64,000 bases of DNA, taken from the NCBI RefSeq assembly GCF_042453785.1, contig NC_091661.1:30123501-30187500 (forward strand). The letters run 5' to 3'. The DNA is from Malus domestica. Its lineage: Eukaryota; Streptophyta; Magnoliopsida; Rosales; Rosaceae. How positions within the stretch are numbered: the stretch's first letter is position 1; the number at the start of each line of letters is the position of its first letter. The notes under the pieces were generated by a model that was not told the origin of the DNA, did no database searches, and was given only the letters and a program-made list of their open reading frames with translations. A program made the position numbers and the translations under genes. This document shows positions 1-10,166 of the stretch, in pieces.

Positions 1-1387
1 GTAGAATGTTATTTTATTATACTTGCATTGCTTTTTTATTCATTTAATCAATCAAAATTTTGTAAAATAAATTTCAATTTTTTGGCTGAACCTTTTTTTA
101 TTATAGCCATTAATTGTGGAGTTTTAAATATCATAACGTCTCCCGTTCCGAATATTTAATTTTCAACGATATGAAATGACAGTTATACCCTTGGACGTGA
201 GTATTGTGGTGTGTGTTATGCATATTAAAGGGGTTCAAACTTGCATTATTCCTCTATTATTGGACCCAATGAGAACTAAGTGTTTCTCTTAGTTTAGATT
301 GGTGACTTTTGGACGACACACACACACCCACCTTTTCTCTCTCTCCTTCCCGTGCTCTCACTCTCTCTCCCTTCTTCGTACGGACCAACCCAGAAACCCT
401 CTCAAACCTTGTAGATCGAAGGTTTTAAGATCATCATTATGTTCGTGAGGACCATACGAGTTCAAATATACCATTTTCAGGTAAGGGAACCTTCGATTTC
501 ACATGGAAATCCTAGCTCCGATTTTGCCATTGTTCATGCATATGTGAAATCTTGTGTTTCAGGGAATTTGAAGTTTATATGAAGCTTAAGGAGGTCCTCA
601 CGAGTCTCGGGGTACTCGTTGGAAGGAATTGGACGTCAAAGGGCTGAGATCGACGTATATCTAAGTAAGCTGAACTATCGAGCTTTCTCGAGGAAAACCT
701 AGTAGATTTTAAGCCTTGAAACTTGTATAATGTGATTATACATGCTATTAGCTTCATTTAGGTCCCATTTTTGTGGAAAATGGTGAAGAAACGAAGGAGA
801 ATAGTGGTTTTAAAGTTTTACCCAGAAACCGACGACTCGCGCGGAGAAGAAATGAGTATCTTCCCTCAAGGTTGATGGAATAAGCTAACGTCGTCAGTCA
901 TCTTTAACAGTTACCGTTGGGTTTTAACGGAATATTCCTGACGCCGTTGACTAATGTAGTCAGTATGCTTGTCACGTGGCCGCGCGTGGGGGCGCGTAGG
1001 GCTGTGCCCTTGCCGGCGCGTGGCGGATCGTGAGGGGTCCAAAATTATTCTAAAATTTTGGGGATGATCCTGAGGTTATGTAAGTCACTGTGTTATATTT
1101 AAATACCAAAATTGAGCATCATATGAGAAGTTATTAGCTAGTTTTGTGAATGTGCTCTAAAATAACGTTTTTATAGTTAATTTGCATGTAGGTGAGACTT
1201 ATCCCAAGGACGAGCGCATTCAAGGGCGGCTCGAGGGCTACGATCCTTCAACATACCAGTGAGTAGGCTTTTGGTTTTCAGTATATATTTATATACTTTA
1301 TATTTTCCCAGAAATATGTGTTTAAATGAAAGTATACCTTGAATGCCATGCATATAAATGATATTTTCGTATATGAATTAGTATATG

Positions 1388-1438
<51 letters not shown>

Positions 1439-1469
1439 GTATACCTTGAATGCCATGCATATATATAAA
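1..1469. repeat. Left part of an older non-coding repeat
   Basis: No gene is visible. The segment has CT-rich and GC-rich patches (a GC-rich stretch lies near 970-1040) and no frame that looks coding. Text resuming after the LTR element at 5684 (aattagtatatgatgc...) also occurs here at 1376, so this segment and 5684-6800 look like one older repeat split by the younger element. It is probably an old LTR-type sequence; I could not find its ends. Confidence 0.4.
1394..1434. repeat. (AT)n microsatellite
   Basis: An uninterrupted AT dinucleotide run of about 40 bases. It sits between two copies of a 28-base segment (1328-1355 and 1435-1462), so it probably took part in a local duplication. Confidence 0.95.
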
Positions 1470-1828
1470 TGTTGATGCACAAAACCGGAGGTCTTGGAAC
1501 AACGTAAATCCGACCGTGAATCTGCAAGAAATGTAAAGAACATAAGATGTATCGTGGTTCACCCCAAGGTTTGGGCTACGTCCACACTGATTGTATTGTA
1601 TTTCTCTGATAAGTGAGGGAGAGAGAGAGCTCTGAGAGTGAGAGCGTTGAAATGGTGAGGAGCCTTAGGAATTGGTATCTTCTAATTGTGAGGATGAGGG
1701 ATCTTTTTATAGAATAAGGACTCCTCACTTATTACATATTTGCCCTTTCCTTTACCACATAATTACATTTAAGTCCCTCAAGTATTTATACGAGGTCTAA
1801 ATACGAGGCCTTAAATATGGTATAAACA
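1470..1828 (-). repeat. LTR (3' LTR in element orientation)
   Basis: Left copy of the 359-bp long terminal repeat, bounded by TGTT and AACA. It is the partner of 5325-5683. Confidence 0.9.
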
Positions 1829-2040
1829 GTAGTCCCCCAAGTTTTCAGTCAAGAGAGTCTTTTGGCTGGAGACTTGAAATTCAATCCATGTGTAGGCCGA
1901 AGTAACTAGATGTTGTCTTGAACTGATGCTCGATATGAGGCAGTGCTCAATCTAAAATGATGCTCAACTAGAAGTAACGCACGATGCGAGGCTGCTCGGC
2001 TCGTGGCTTATGTTGCCTTGGTTGGCTCGGTTTGTGGCGT

Positions 2041-2310
2041 TTGAAGGTGAGGGAGTCTCTTTTATAGAATAAGGGCTCGCTCCTCAATACATGAATGATG
2101 GGCTAAAGTCGATGCTCTTTAATGATGGTGAGGGAGTCCCTTTTATAGAATAAGGGCTCGCTCCTCAGTACATGAATAATGGGTGCTCTCTAATGAAAGT
2201 GAGGGAGTCATTTTTATAGAATAAGGGCTTGTTCCTTAATACATAAATAATGGGCTAAGTCACCCAAGTATTTTTTATAAGGCCCAAATGTAGAGGCCCT
2301 ATATGTGGTA
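2041..2310. repeat. Diverged tandem copies of the LTR end inside the element
   Basis: Three blocks of about 70-85 bp begin GTGAGGGAGTC and continue TTTTATAGAATAAGGGCT. They resemble the LTR segment around 1690-1730. The block ends with text like the LTR terminus (AAGGCCCAAATGTAGAGGCCC), followed by AGTCCCCCAAGT, which is also the sequence flanking the left LTR at 1829. So the LTR/interior junction has been duplicated and has diverged. Confidence 0.7.
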
Positions 2311-2435
2311 CACAGTGTAGTCCCCCAAGTCTTCGGTCAATAAAGTCTGTTAGCTGGAGACTTCAAATTGAATCCATGTATGGGCCGAAATGGCGGTTGT
2401 TCGGATGCGGTATTTGTATACCCTGCACTGAAGTT

Positions 2436-2500
2436 GTGTAGGTGAAGCTTTGCAAGTGAAGCTTTGCAAGTGAAGCTTTGCAAGTGAAGCTTTGAAGCTA
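2436..2500. repeat. 15-bp tandem repeat (GTGAAGCTTTGCAA)
   Basis: About four units of GTGAAGCTTTGCAA followed by degenerate units. It produces lysine/serine-rich chance reading frames on the minus strand that are not genes. Confidence 0.85.
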
Positions 2501-2526
2501 TAGCTTTGTAAATGAAGCTTTTGAAG

Positions 2527-2725
2527 CTGATTGACATGAGTGATGCTCATGAATGTTTATGTTGATTGACATGAGTGATGCTCCTGGATATTGACATGAG
2601 TGATGCTCATGAATGTTTATGTATGATTGGATGAGTGATGCTCATAAATGTTTATGTATGATTGACATGAGTAATGCTCATGTATGTTTATGTATGATTG
2701 ACATGAGTAATGCTCATGTATGATT
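2527..2725. repeat. Tandem repeat with core GACATGAGTGATGCTCATG
   Basis: Five or more units of about 35-45 bp sharing TTGACATGAGTGATGCTC and ATGTTTATGT. The unit contains the short palindrome-like ATGAGTGATGCTCAT. Confidence 0.85.
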
Positions 2726-2732
2726 TGAAGTA

Positions 2733-3005
2733 CTGGACGTACTTTTGATCACCTGGTTGGTGACATAAAGGAGAGTACAGGTTGTACATTTCATCACCTG
2801 GTTGGTGGTAATAGCGGCATGTTGCCGAATAATTTTGGAGTACTGGGCGTACTTTTGATCACCTGTTGGTGGTAATAGCGGCGGGTTGCCGAATAAATTT
2901 TTGTTTGGAGTATTGGGCGTACTTTTGGTCACCTGGTTGGTGATAATAGCGGCAGGTTGCCGAATAATTGTGGAATATTGGGCGTACTTTTGATCGCCTG
3001 GTTGA
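2733..3005. repeat. About 65-90-bp tandem repeat (TACTTTTGATCACCTGGTTGG)
   Basis: Four imperfect units share GGCGTACTTTTGATCACCTG, GGTAATAGCGGC and GTTGCCGAATAA. There is no coding signal. Part of the retroelement interior. Confidence 0.8.
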
Positions 3006-3709
3006 AGCTATTTTGGGCTTATGGGCCTTCGCCTTCTACACAACATTCCAACCCATTTATTTTGGGCTTTGTCGTTATATATATATATATATATATATAT
3101 TACCCTCTGATGGGGTTTATACAGATGTCTCCGAAAAGATGAAAAAAATAAATTACATCATTAAAAAAAGCTGCTGCAGATATGGTTGGATAGTGGGATA
3201 ACATGTGCAGCTGTTAGCTGTTGGAGGAAAAAACTTCGCGTGAAGGCAGGTTTTGGTCAGCAGGCATGGTTTCTCATACTTTAATACTTTTGCATGTTCT
3301 CCGGATGGGTTTTTCAAAATGGGAATATACATTATGAGAGGTCAGTATACTTATCTAAGTGCTTTCCTCTTTCCTCTTTTTCCTTTTTTGCGTTGTCCCT
3401 TATGTGCTGGTTGATGATTTTCTTGCTCGACACTAAAGTGACAGCTGCTTTTCTGCCATGCCATGCCGTTGGGTTTCCTTTTTTTTCTTTTGCTTTTTCT
3501 CTGTCCTCGTTTTCTGCTGCAATCCCAACTCATTTCTTTGCCCTGATCTCTCCACTTCCAGACACACTCACTTGCTTTTGCTTTTACTTTCCCTTTTCTG
3601 CTTTTGTTTCCCGCAGCTCACTTGCTTTTTCCTTTCCTCTACACCTTTGTTGCTTTTGTTGAATCGACATGATCTCCCCGGAGCCATCAAGATTGAATCC
3701 AAGCTCCAT

Positions 3710-4081
3710 CATCTCTTCCAAATGATGTATACGTAAAGCTCTTGCTCAGCATCGGGCATCACCATTTGGTGTTTGAGACTTATCCTGTGGAGCTGTATTA
3801 TTGCACCGTCAAGATCAAACATACTGCGTGCAAAATTATCAGTGTCGCATATTGCACTGTAAGCTTCTGTGTTTCCCGTGTCTTCTCCTTCTCGCTTGGA
3901 GATGTCTAGAACCATAGAGTGGTATTTAATGGTGTCTTGGTACTTGCCCAATCTTTGCAGTGAGGCTCATAAACCTCTTGCAGCCTTCTGCTTGGCCAAC
4001 TGGACATCCTCCATAGGCAGAGGAACGCTGCTGTACAACGTCGGCGCAAAGTCGAGGGAGGCTTCGTCGGCCATTGTCGTT
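3710..4081 (-). pseudogene. Captured 5' gene fragment encoding a TPR-like protein N-terminus
   Basis: The minus strand from ATG 4081 reads MADEASLDFAPTLYSSVPLP, then a stop (TGA, about codon 36), then continues in frame with LGKYQDTIKYHSMVLDISKR and GNTEAYSAICD. The spacing of the KYQDTIKYHSMVL segment suggests tetratricopeptide repeats, and it reminds me of plant TPR-superfamily proteins. It is truncated and broken by the stop. It lies inside the LTR element in the same orientation, so it is best explained as a gene piece picked up by the element. The precise donor gene is not identified. Confidence 0.6.
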
Positions 4082-4119
4082 CCTGCAGATGAATAAACCT
4101 AGAGATATGGGAGAGAAAG

Positions 4120-4352
4120 GAAAGTTTGCGAAGGTTCTTGCTTTGAAGGTCGAGGGACACGTACTGGGCGCCACTGGAGGTTAGAGCTTTGGTGAGAATG
4201 TCATTCTTCTCGGAAGATTCTAGATGGACGGTGAAGCCCAGGTCGGCGATTCAGACCCGTAACACATTGTATCGGATCAGCATCTGGACCAAGTGGCGCA
4301 CCGCGAACCCTCGACCTCCGGTGACCACGCATCATTTTTCGTGGAACAAAAT
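4120..4352 (-). pseudogene. Captured fragment of a 3-beta-hydroxysteroid dehydrogenase/decarboxylase-like gene
   Basis: The minus strand reads CVVTGGRGFAVRHLVQMLIR, a stop, then IADLGFTVHLESSEKNDILT and later SGAQYVSLDLQSKN. The TGGRGFA turn is the dinucleotide-binding GxxGxxx start of the short-chain dehydrogenase fold. The order matches the N-terminus of plant sterol 3-beta-HSD/C4-decarboxylases as I remember them. Two in-frame stops are present: one where the Trp before CVVTGG is expected, one after LRV. Only the first exon-like part is present. It lies directly upstream, in element orientation, of the TPR-like fragment. Confidence 0.65.
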
Positions 4353-4629
4353 CAGTTCAACGCACTGTCCTTTGAAATTATCCTTTGTAATCGGTTTTAA
4401 CATATTGAAAGCTAAATGATTACTAGGAAATAGCGGTTGACCCTTTCGATTTCAACGAAGCACGACAGACTCGAGCATGCTGGAGTTCTAACTTCAACCC
4501 GGAGAGGATTCATGGCTGCATAGAATGCTGTACACAAACAGTTTACAAACTCAAAAAGCTTATTGAGACTGCACGTAACTTCGGAAAGAGACCTGCATGT
4601 ATATGTGTAGTAGTAATCAACCCTCATTC

Positions 4630-4900
4630 TTTTGCTTATTCTTCACAAATCTATGATTCATTTTCCTCCGCGCCCTTGCCACAAACCCCTTCGTTACCGC
4701 CCTCGCCGGCCTTGCGCTCGGCTTTTGGTCCCAACAGTCGTAGGGGCCGCAGATCCCTTCCCGGCAAGATCACTAGAAGGTGAAGGTGGGGTCCATCTCG
4801 TTCTTAACCTTGATAGGGGTGTCAAGCACCATGGGCCCGCACAACAGGGATCATAATTTTCATTGTCACCTTGGACATTGGCAGCCATTGCTGATCTATA
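4630..4900 (-). pseudogene. Possible third captured gene fragment
   Basis: On the minus strand an ATG near 4888 opens MAANVQGDNENYDPCCAGP, followed by a stretch that reads better after a frame change (VLDTPIKVKNEMDPTF). It is preceded by a CT-rich leader-like sequence. I do not recognise the product. It may be another captured 5' gene end, because it has the same orientation as the other two fragments. Confidence 0.35.
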
Positions 4901-5324
4901 ACCCATCAAAGATATTCTCTACCCAAAGACCCGTATGTTGTAAGAGCTATATGGTATAACTCGTGTTTGATTTTTTGGGTATTATATAGGAGTGTATATG
5001 TTTAGGAAAGCTAGCTAAAGCTTCTTCTTTGTATTTAGACTCAAAATGAGTTCTTTCTCTGCAAATGGATGGATTAGCTTTTTCTCAGCTTGGTTATGTT
5101 TCTTTGAGAGAGAGAGCGACTGTGTTTCTTTAAGCTAGAGAGAGATATCATGAGTAAAAAGAGAGTCAGCGAAGGTTTTCTGGAAAAGCCAAAGAGTGAG
5201 GTTTTTGGGTTATGCAGATTCACGATGGATAGTAGTGAGGTTGTGAGGTTTCACGATGGTGAGATGAAAAATTGAGAGAAAACCGACATAGTTTTTCGTG
5301 TCGTTTCCCACAGACGGCGCCAAA

Positions 5325-5683
5325 TGTTGATGCACAAAACCAGAGGTCTTGGAACAACGTAAATCCGACCGTGAATCTGCAAGAAATGTAAAGAACATAA
5401 GATGTATCGTGGTTCACCCCAAGGTTTGGGCTACGTCCACACTGATTGTATTGTATTTCTCTGAGAAGTGAGAGAGAGAGAGAGCTCTAAGAGTGAGAGC
5501 GTTGAAAAGGTGAGGAGCCTTAGAAATTGGCCTCTTCTAATTGTGAGGGTGAGGGGTCCTTTTATAGAATAAGGACTCCTCACTTATTACATATTTGCCC
5601 TTTCCTTTACCACATAATTACATTTAAGTCCCTTAAGTATTTATACGAGGTCTAAATACGAGGCCCTAAATATGGTATAAACA
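5325..5683 (-). repeat. LTR (5' LTR in element orientation)
   Basis: Right copy of the 359-bp terminal repeat. The adjoining GGCGCC at about 5317-5322 (TTTGGCGCCGTCTGTGGG on the minus strand) marks the primer-binding side. Confidence 0.9.
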
Positions 5684-6800
5684 AATTAGTATATGATGCT
5701 TTATATATATAAATGTGGTGCTGTGGACGCTCAGGTAAGCTCAAGTGAGTTATATTTGGTTATGTGAATTGTCAATGATGCGATATATGATTGAATAATG
5801 TTAAGCTCATAAAACTGCACCTAAGGTGATTGTGATTTAGCTAGAGATTTGGCACAAGCCTGTTTAGTATGTCATCTTCCGCACCATATGCTCATATTGG
5901 ATCCAATTTAGGTACACAGCCTTGTCGTACATACCTTATTTATGGTTCCGACTCGTAGGTGACTAACGATTTATCGCCCAACTATTATGTGATAGTAGTA
6001 TTGAGCATAATTATATTACACCCATTATTGTCGTACAGACCTTTTCGTTTGGTTCCGACTCTTGTGCAGTATGTTGCCGTATAGGTCATTGTAGTGACTC
6101 CGGCTAGATTCACTTTTGAGCTATGAATTCAGCCGTACAAATTACCACAAGGGTTCCGGCTAACATGTTATATTTCTATGAAATTATTCTTACCTGAATT
6201 GCTTACTCTGTTATATTTTGGCATGGCATACTTATGAAAATGATTATGTGAAGCATGGTTTGAATTGATATAATTACATATATATATATATGCATATATC
6301 TTGATTCTGGGAAAAATTATACATGTTTTACAGCGAGGGGTTAGATATGTTGATAAATGAAATGGTTTTGTAAAACATTTGTTTTTGCCCACTCACGTTT
6401 TCTGTTTTGCGCCCCTCCAGGTTTTAGGTAAGTTTGCAGTTGCTGGGTGCGAGGACTTCGGCGGTTCTGACCTATCTAAATAATTGTAGGACATCTTATG
6501 GTACTGTATAATTAGTACTTGTTGTATTGGACTGCACCTGGACTTCATATGCTCTGATTATGAGTGTTTACTTTTGTATCTTACTCCTAACACTTCCTGT
6601 TTAGTTGTGCACTCTAGTAGTTTCGGTTTTTAATTATTCATATAATTCTTATCTTCATTGCTTCGGTACTGTACACATGGCTATGTCACCCTCACGTGAT
6701 GGCCAGCATGCCTTAATCTTGGTCTGGGTGTGTCATCTCAAGCTTATTTGCTTACATGGAAATACATTAAGACTAGTACTAATATTGTGAGGTATACAAA
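5684..6800. repeat. Right part of the older non-coding repeat
   Basis: Continues the sequence interrupted by the LTR element. It contains repeated GTCGTACA...GGTTCCGACTC phrases (about 5925-6060) and the phrase GCGCCCCTCCAGGTTTTAGG near 6410. No coding frame is seen. It probably belongs to an old LTR-type element. Confidence 0.4.
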
Positions 6801-7199
6801 TCAGAGGACTTTGATAAAAAGAAATCGAAAATTAATAAGATTTTAGTTAAGAAATATTAGTGGCTAGAGACTGCATTCAAATTACCAGCCAATATACACG
6901 TCCATGCAAAGTTGCGGTTGAGAGGAATCAAAGATATGTTTAGAGTGCATGATAACTTACTCTTAACTACTTAAGGTTTAAGCTACAAACTTTAAAACTA
7001 ATCTTACTGTATATATCATGTAGTTCTTGTCTTACGATGACACGTAGAATGCTGAATGTGCAAGAACATTAATTGTTTTTATTTAAGTAAAGAAACACCA
7101 AATTCCATAATCTCAGCCAAATTACACAATATAGGCCTAGTGACACAACCATTACCTTTACGTAATCAAGTCCTAATTACATAGCTTAATCTCATAACC

Positions 7200-7345
7200 A
7201 AAGTGGCCATTTAACACAATGGTGAAAAGGTGTTGTACCCTTACATGACGACGTAGGTTCGAACCCTATCGATATCTAATCTAACATTTAACTTGTAAAC
7301 ACTATCACTCGACTCAAAAAAAATAAAAAAAATAAAAAAAATCTC
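7200..7345 (+). repeat. tRNA-derived SINE-like sequence
   Basis: AATGGTGAAAAGGTGTTG resembles a polymerase III A box and GGTTCGAACCC a B box about 40 bases later. An A-rich tail (AAAAAAAATAAAAAAAATAA) follows at about 7314-7340. There is no tRNA cloverleaf, so this is a SINE and not a tRNA gene. Confidence 0.55.
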
Positions 7346-8165
7346 ATAACCAAAGCTTAATTATGGACTAGAGAACATGAGTTGGGTTATTGTGGTAACC
7401 AATTTGGCCCAAACAAATGAAAAGATGATCGTGTTCTTGCCTCTTTCTACGGCCCATAAAATGTTGGGTCATGACTAGTTGGCCCAAAATATTAACGATT
7501 GTTTTCTGGGCTCTTTAAGCCAGCCAGGGTCCGTGGACCACAAAATTTGATGCGTTCACTATTGGCCCATTGCAAGTTAAACAAAACCAATCCAAATTCA
7601 AAAATTGCACATGATCAATTGTTTTGTAGCAGCATTCGATCTCCGTTTTATTGGACGAGATCTCTTTACATAGATTCAAAAACGATACATATTATATATT
7701 TCTAATGAAATCGACCCGAAATTCTGGCTCATTGAAGTTTGTTTGCGGTAAGTTAACAACTAAAGGGACTCTCTTAAAAATTAAACTCTTCATGAGCACT
7801 CTGTCATCTCGTGTTTTTTACACAGTGTTTTATAATGTTGAACTTAGCATGAAAATTAATGTTAAACTGTGAGGAATAGATAATTCATGTAGAGTTCTAC
7901 TTTTAAGATATTACCTTCAGCATTTTTCGGTAATTAAAAAAATAAGTCAAATTTTTAAAAGAAAATTGGGAAAAAAGACCCATCATCTCCACTGAGGTGG
8001 TGTAGCTCACGTGGGACGTGCACTGACAACGTAGATTAGGGCGCAAATAAATGGAGGACACGTGGTTATGAGCGAATCTTAAAGCATGAATCCAACGGTT
8101 CTGATTCGATCGCACTTGGGAAAGACAAGGCTAACTTTCGTTCCCCCACTGGTCATTACGGCGCT

Positions 8166-8345
8166 CTCGAGAAATTTTTTATTGTAACGAAAATACAAGT
8201 AATACATTAAATGTTTTTATGTAATTAGTAATGAAAATTTTTATTTTTTAAGTTATTAACTTTTTAACGCACATATCTTACTATTTATATAATGATATTT
8301 AATGTGTCATTCAGTATGACGGTCACACTGAAAAATATTTCCTCA
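8166..8345. repeat. Fold-back MITE-like element
   Basis: The left arm (CGAGAAATTTTTTATTGTAA... ATTAAATGTTTTTATGTAA) is imperfectly complementary to the right arm (ATATAATGATATTTAATGTG... GAAAAATATTTCCTC). No coding sequence. Confidence 0.5.
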
Positions 8346-9880
8346 ATCTTAGTGAAGCAGTCGTGTTTGTGGCTGCAGTTTGCGTGTTGTGTTCCACTAT
8401 TTCTGTTCCACTCAGTTCATTAGCCTTTTTTTTTTTTTTTTTTAATTTTATTATCAAGAAAATCGGAAAAGTTCAAACTATTACAATAATAAAAGAGGAG
8501 AAGAGTTTCGAAGTTAGAACGTATATAAATAGAAATCTAACATTGTGGCTATCAGAATATTAGACCAATTGTTTGCACGATATTTATTGAATATCTACAA
8601 TCATTCCTTGCAAAAACATTTTTAATCAAATTTAATTCATCGACTTAAATTGATTGAGCGAAGATCATGAGATATGTCGATAAGAATAGCAGTAGGTCCT
8701 CAAGAAAAAAGTATGACATCAGTTTAAGAGATATTACAAAAACATTATTCTTTTGACAAATTAATACTGTTACTTTACAAATAAATAATGAGAACCCTAG
8801 TTAAGAGGCGCATGCACGCTATCTTGCTCAACTAGCATAAATTGCATATGAAAAATAGTATTAATTTGAAACTTAATTGTGTTCAATTGACAACTATATT
8901 ACGAGAAGGAAAAGAAAAACATGAAATACAAATTATGTAATAAGTCTACATCTGATTTAGAAATTGTTTCTAATAAGGGGCAGAGATTCTCTTCGGATTT
9001 CATTGTTCAAAGTTCAAGAATCAAATAATCTGGATCACTCAAATTAAATACAAGAATCTTCATACAAGAATCTTCATTCACGCATTCCGAGTCCTTAAGC
9101 TTCGAACACTGAGATCCTGATCTCAGTTCAAAGGCTAAATATTGTGGCAGCCTCTATTTTTTTTCTTTTTTCTTTTTATTTACAAGTACGTAGCTGTCCT
9201 CTCAACAAGACTCATTATAAAATAAGAAAAAGATTGCTAGTTGTCCCACGGAATTAGTCAATTCATATTCACGAAATGAGAAGAAAAATGGGTCCTTTTG
9301 CTTTCTAAATCACTACTTAATTACAATAAACAAATATTAACGCAACACAGAGATGTAATGACGCGGTTTATAAGACACAAGACTATTGCCTATATACGTT
9401 TTGCTTTGACGAGAAGAACTTACTTGTAAATCGAACGTTAAAGTGATCGTATATTAAACAAATCCCACCAGGTCAATTAGAAGGTGCTAACGCATGACGA
9501 TGCTTGATAAACTTGATTAGAATCTCAACACCTTGACGTTTTGATTGTATGTGAGTTTTTCTTGTTGGCGGACAATAGAAAATAAGGCGGACAGACCATA
9601 AAGAGAGGGAGATGTCAAGTCACTTTGTAATCAGCCATCTCTTTCCGGTCACCACAAGGCTTAAAGACTCTTAATAAAACTTGTAACTGCAAAAACTGAT
9701 ATCGGTGACCCAATGATGGCAATATATGATAGAAAAATAAATAAACAAATTAATAAAAGGAAGCAGATAGTTTTTTTGTATTTGGCCATAATTATCAACT
9801 AGTTTTTTTATGAATATTATTAAGTGCACAATTAGACGTAGTTAATCTAATTGTAATTTTCAACCAAAACAAAAAGAGGA
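8346..9880. other. AT-rich intergenic sequence
   Basis: I see no gene, RNA gene or clear repeat here. Homopolymer T runs occur near 8427 and 9155. Confidence 0.6.
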
Positions 9881-10166
9881 AATTTTATTGAGACCCAACA
9901 TTTCTCTTTTTAAACTGAACTCATAAGGTTTTATTTTGAAATTCATGTTTTTACCACCATGTACTAAATGAGTTTAGAAAGAAAAATAAAAAAAAATAAC
10001 TCATTGGTGAAAATACCTCTGATTTCCCCACCCCTCATCGAAAACACTCCCTCTTTCCAACCCTCGACCGCCGAAATCCTTTCTCATTCCTATTGAACGA
10101 TTTAAACTGATTGAGTTTCAACCTCAAATTCGTTTCCCAAAAAATAGTTAAAGTTTTTGTGAAAAG

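Larger units (their letters stand above)
1470..5683 (-). mobile_element. Non-autonomous LTR retrotransposon (LARD-like) carrying gene fragments
   Basis: Two 359-bp direct repeats (1470-1828 and 5325-5683) start TGTTGATGCAC and end TATAAACA. By eye they differ at about 13 positions (about 96% identical). I read the element on the minus strand. Just inside the right LTR the minus strand begins TTTGGCGCCGTCTGTGGGAA, a primer-binding-site-like start familiar from plant Ty3-type elements. Just inside the left LTR is a G-rich ACTTGGGGGACT tract that could be the polypurine tract. The interior has no gag, protease, reverse transcriptase or integrase; instead it holds tandem repeats (2040-3000) and minus-strand fragments of host genes (3710-4900). 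Target duplications are absent. Confidence 0.85.

Noticed and set aside
1278-1562. Minus-strand frames with poly-Tyr/Ile runs
   Set aside because: They are translations of the (AT)n microsatellite.
2436-3005. Possible CRISPR-like array of regularly spaced repeats
   Set aside because: Units are direct tandem repeats without unique spacers, inside a plant retroelement in eukaryotic DNA.
3294-3662. 122-codon plus-strand frame, Phe/Ser/Leu-rich
   Set aside because: It is produced by a CT-rich stretch inside the LTR element. Its composition reflects base bias and there is no domain.
7200-7290. Possible tRNA gene because of GGTTCGAACCC
   Set aside because: A and B boxes are present but no acceptor stem or anticodon arm can be formed, and an A-rich tail follows, so it is a SINE.
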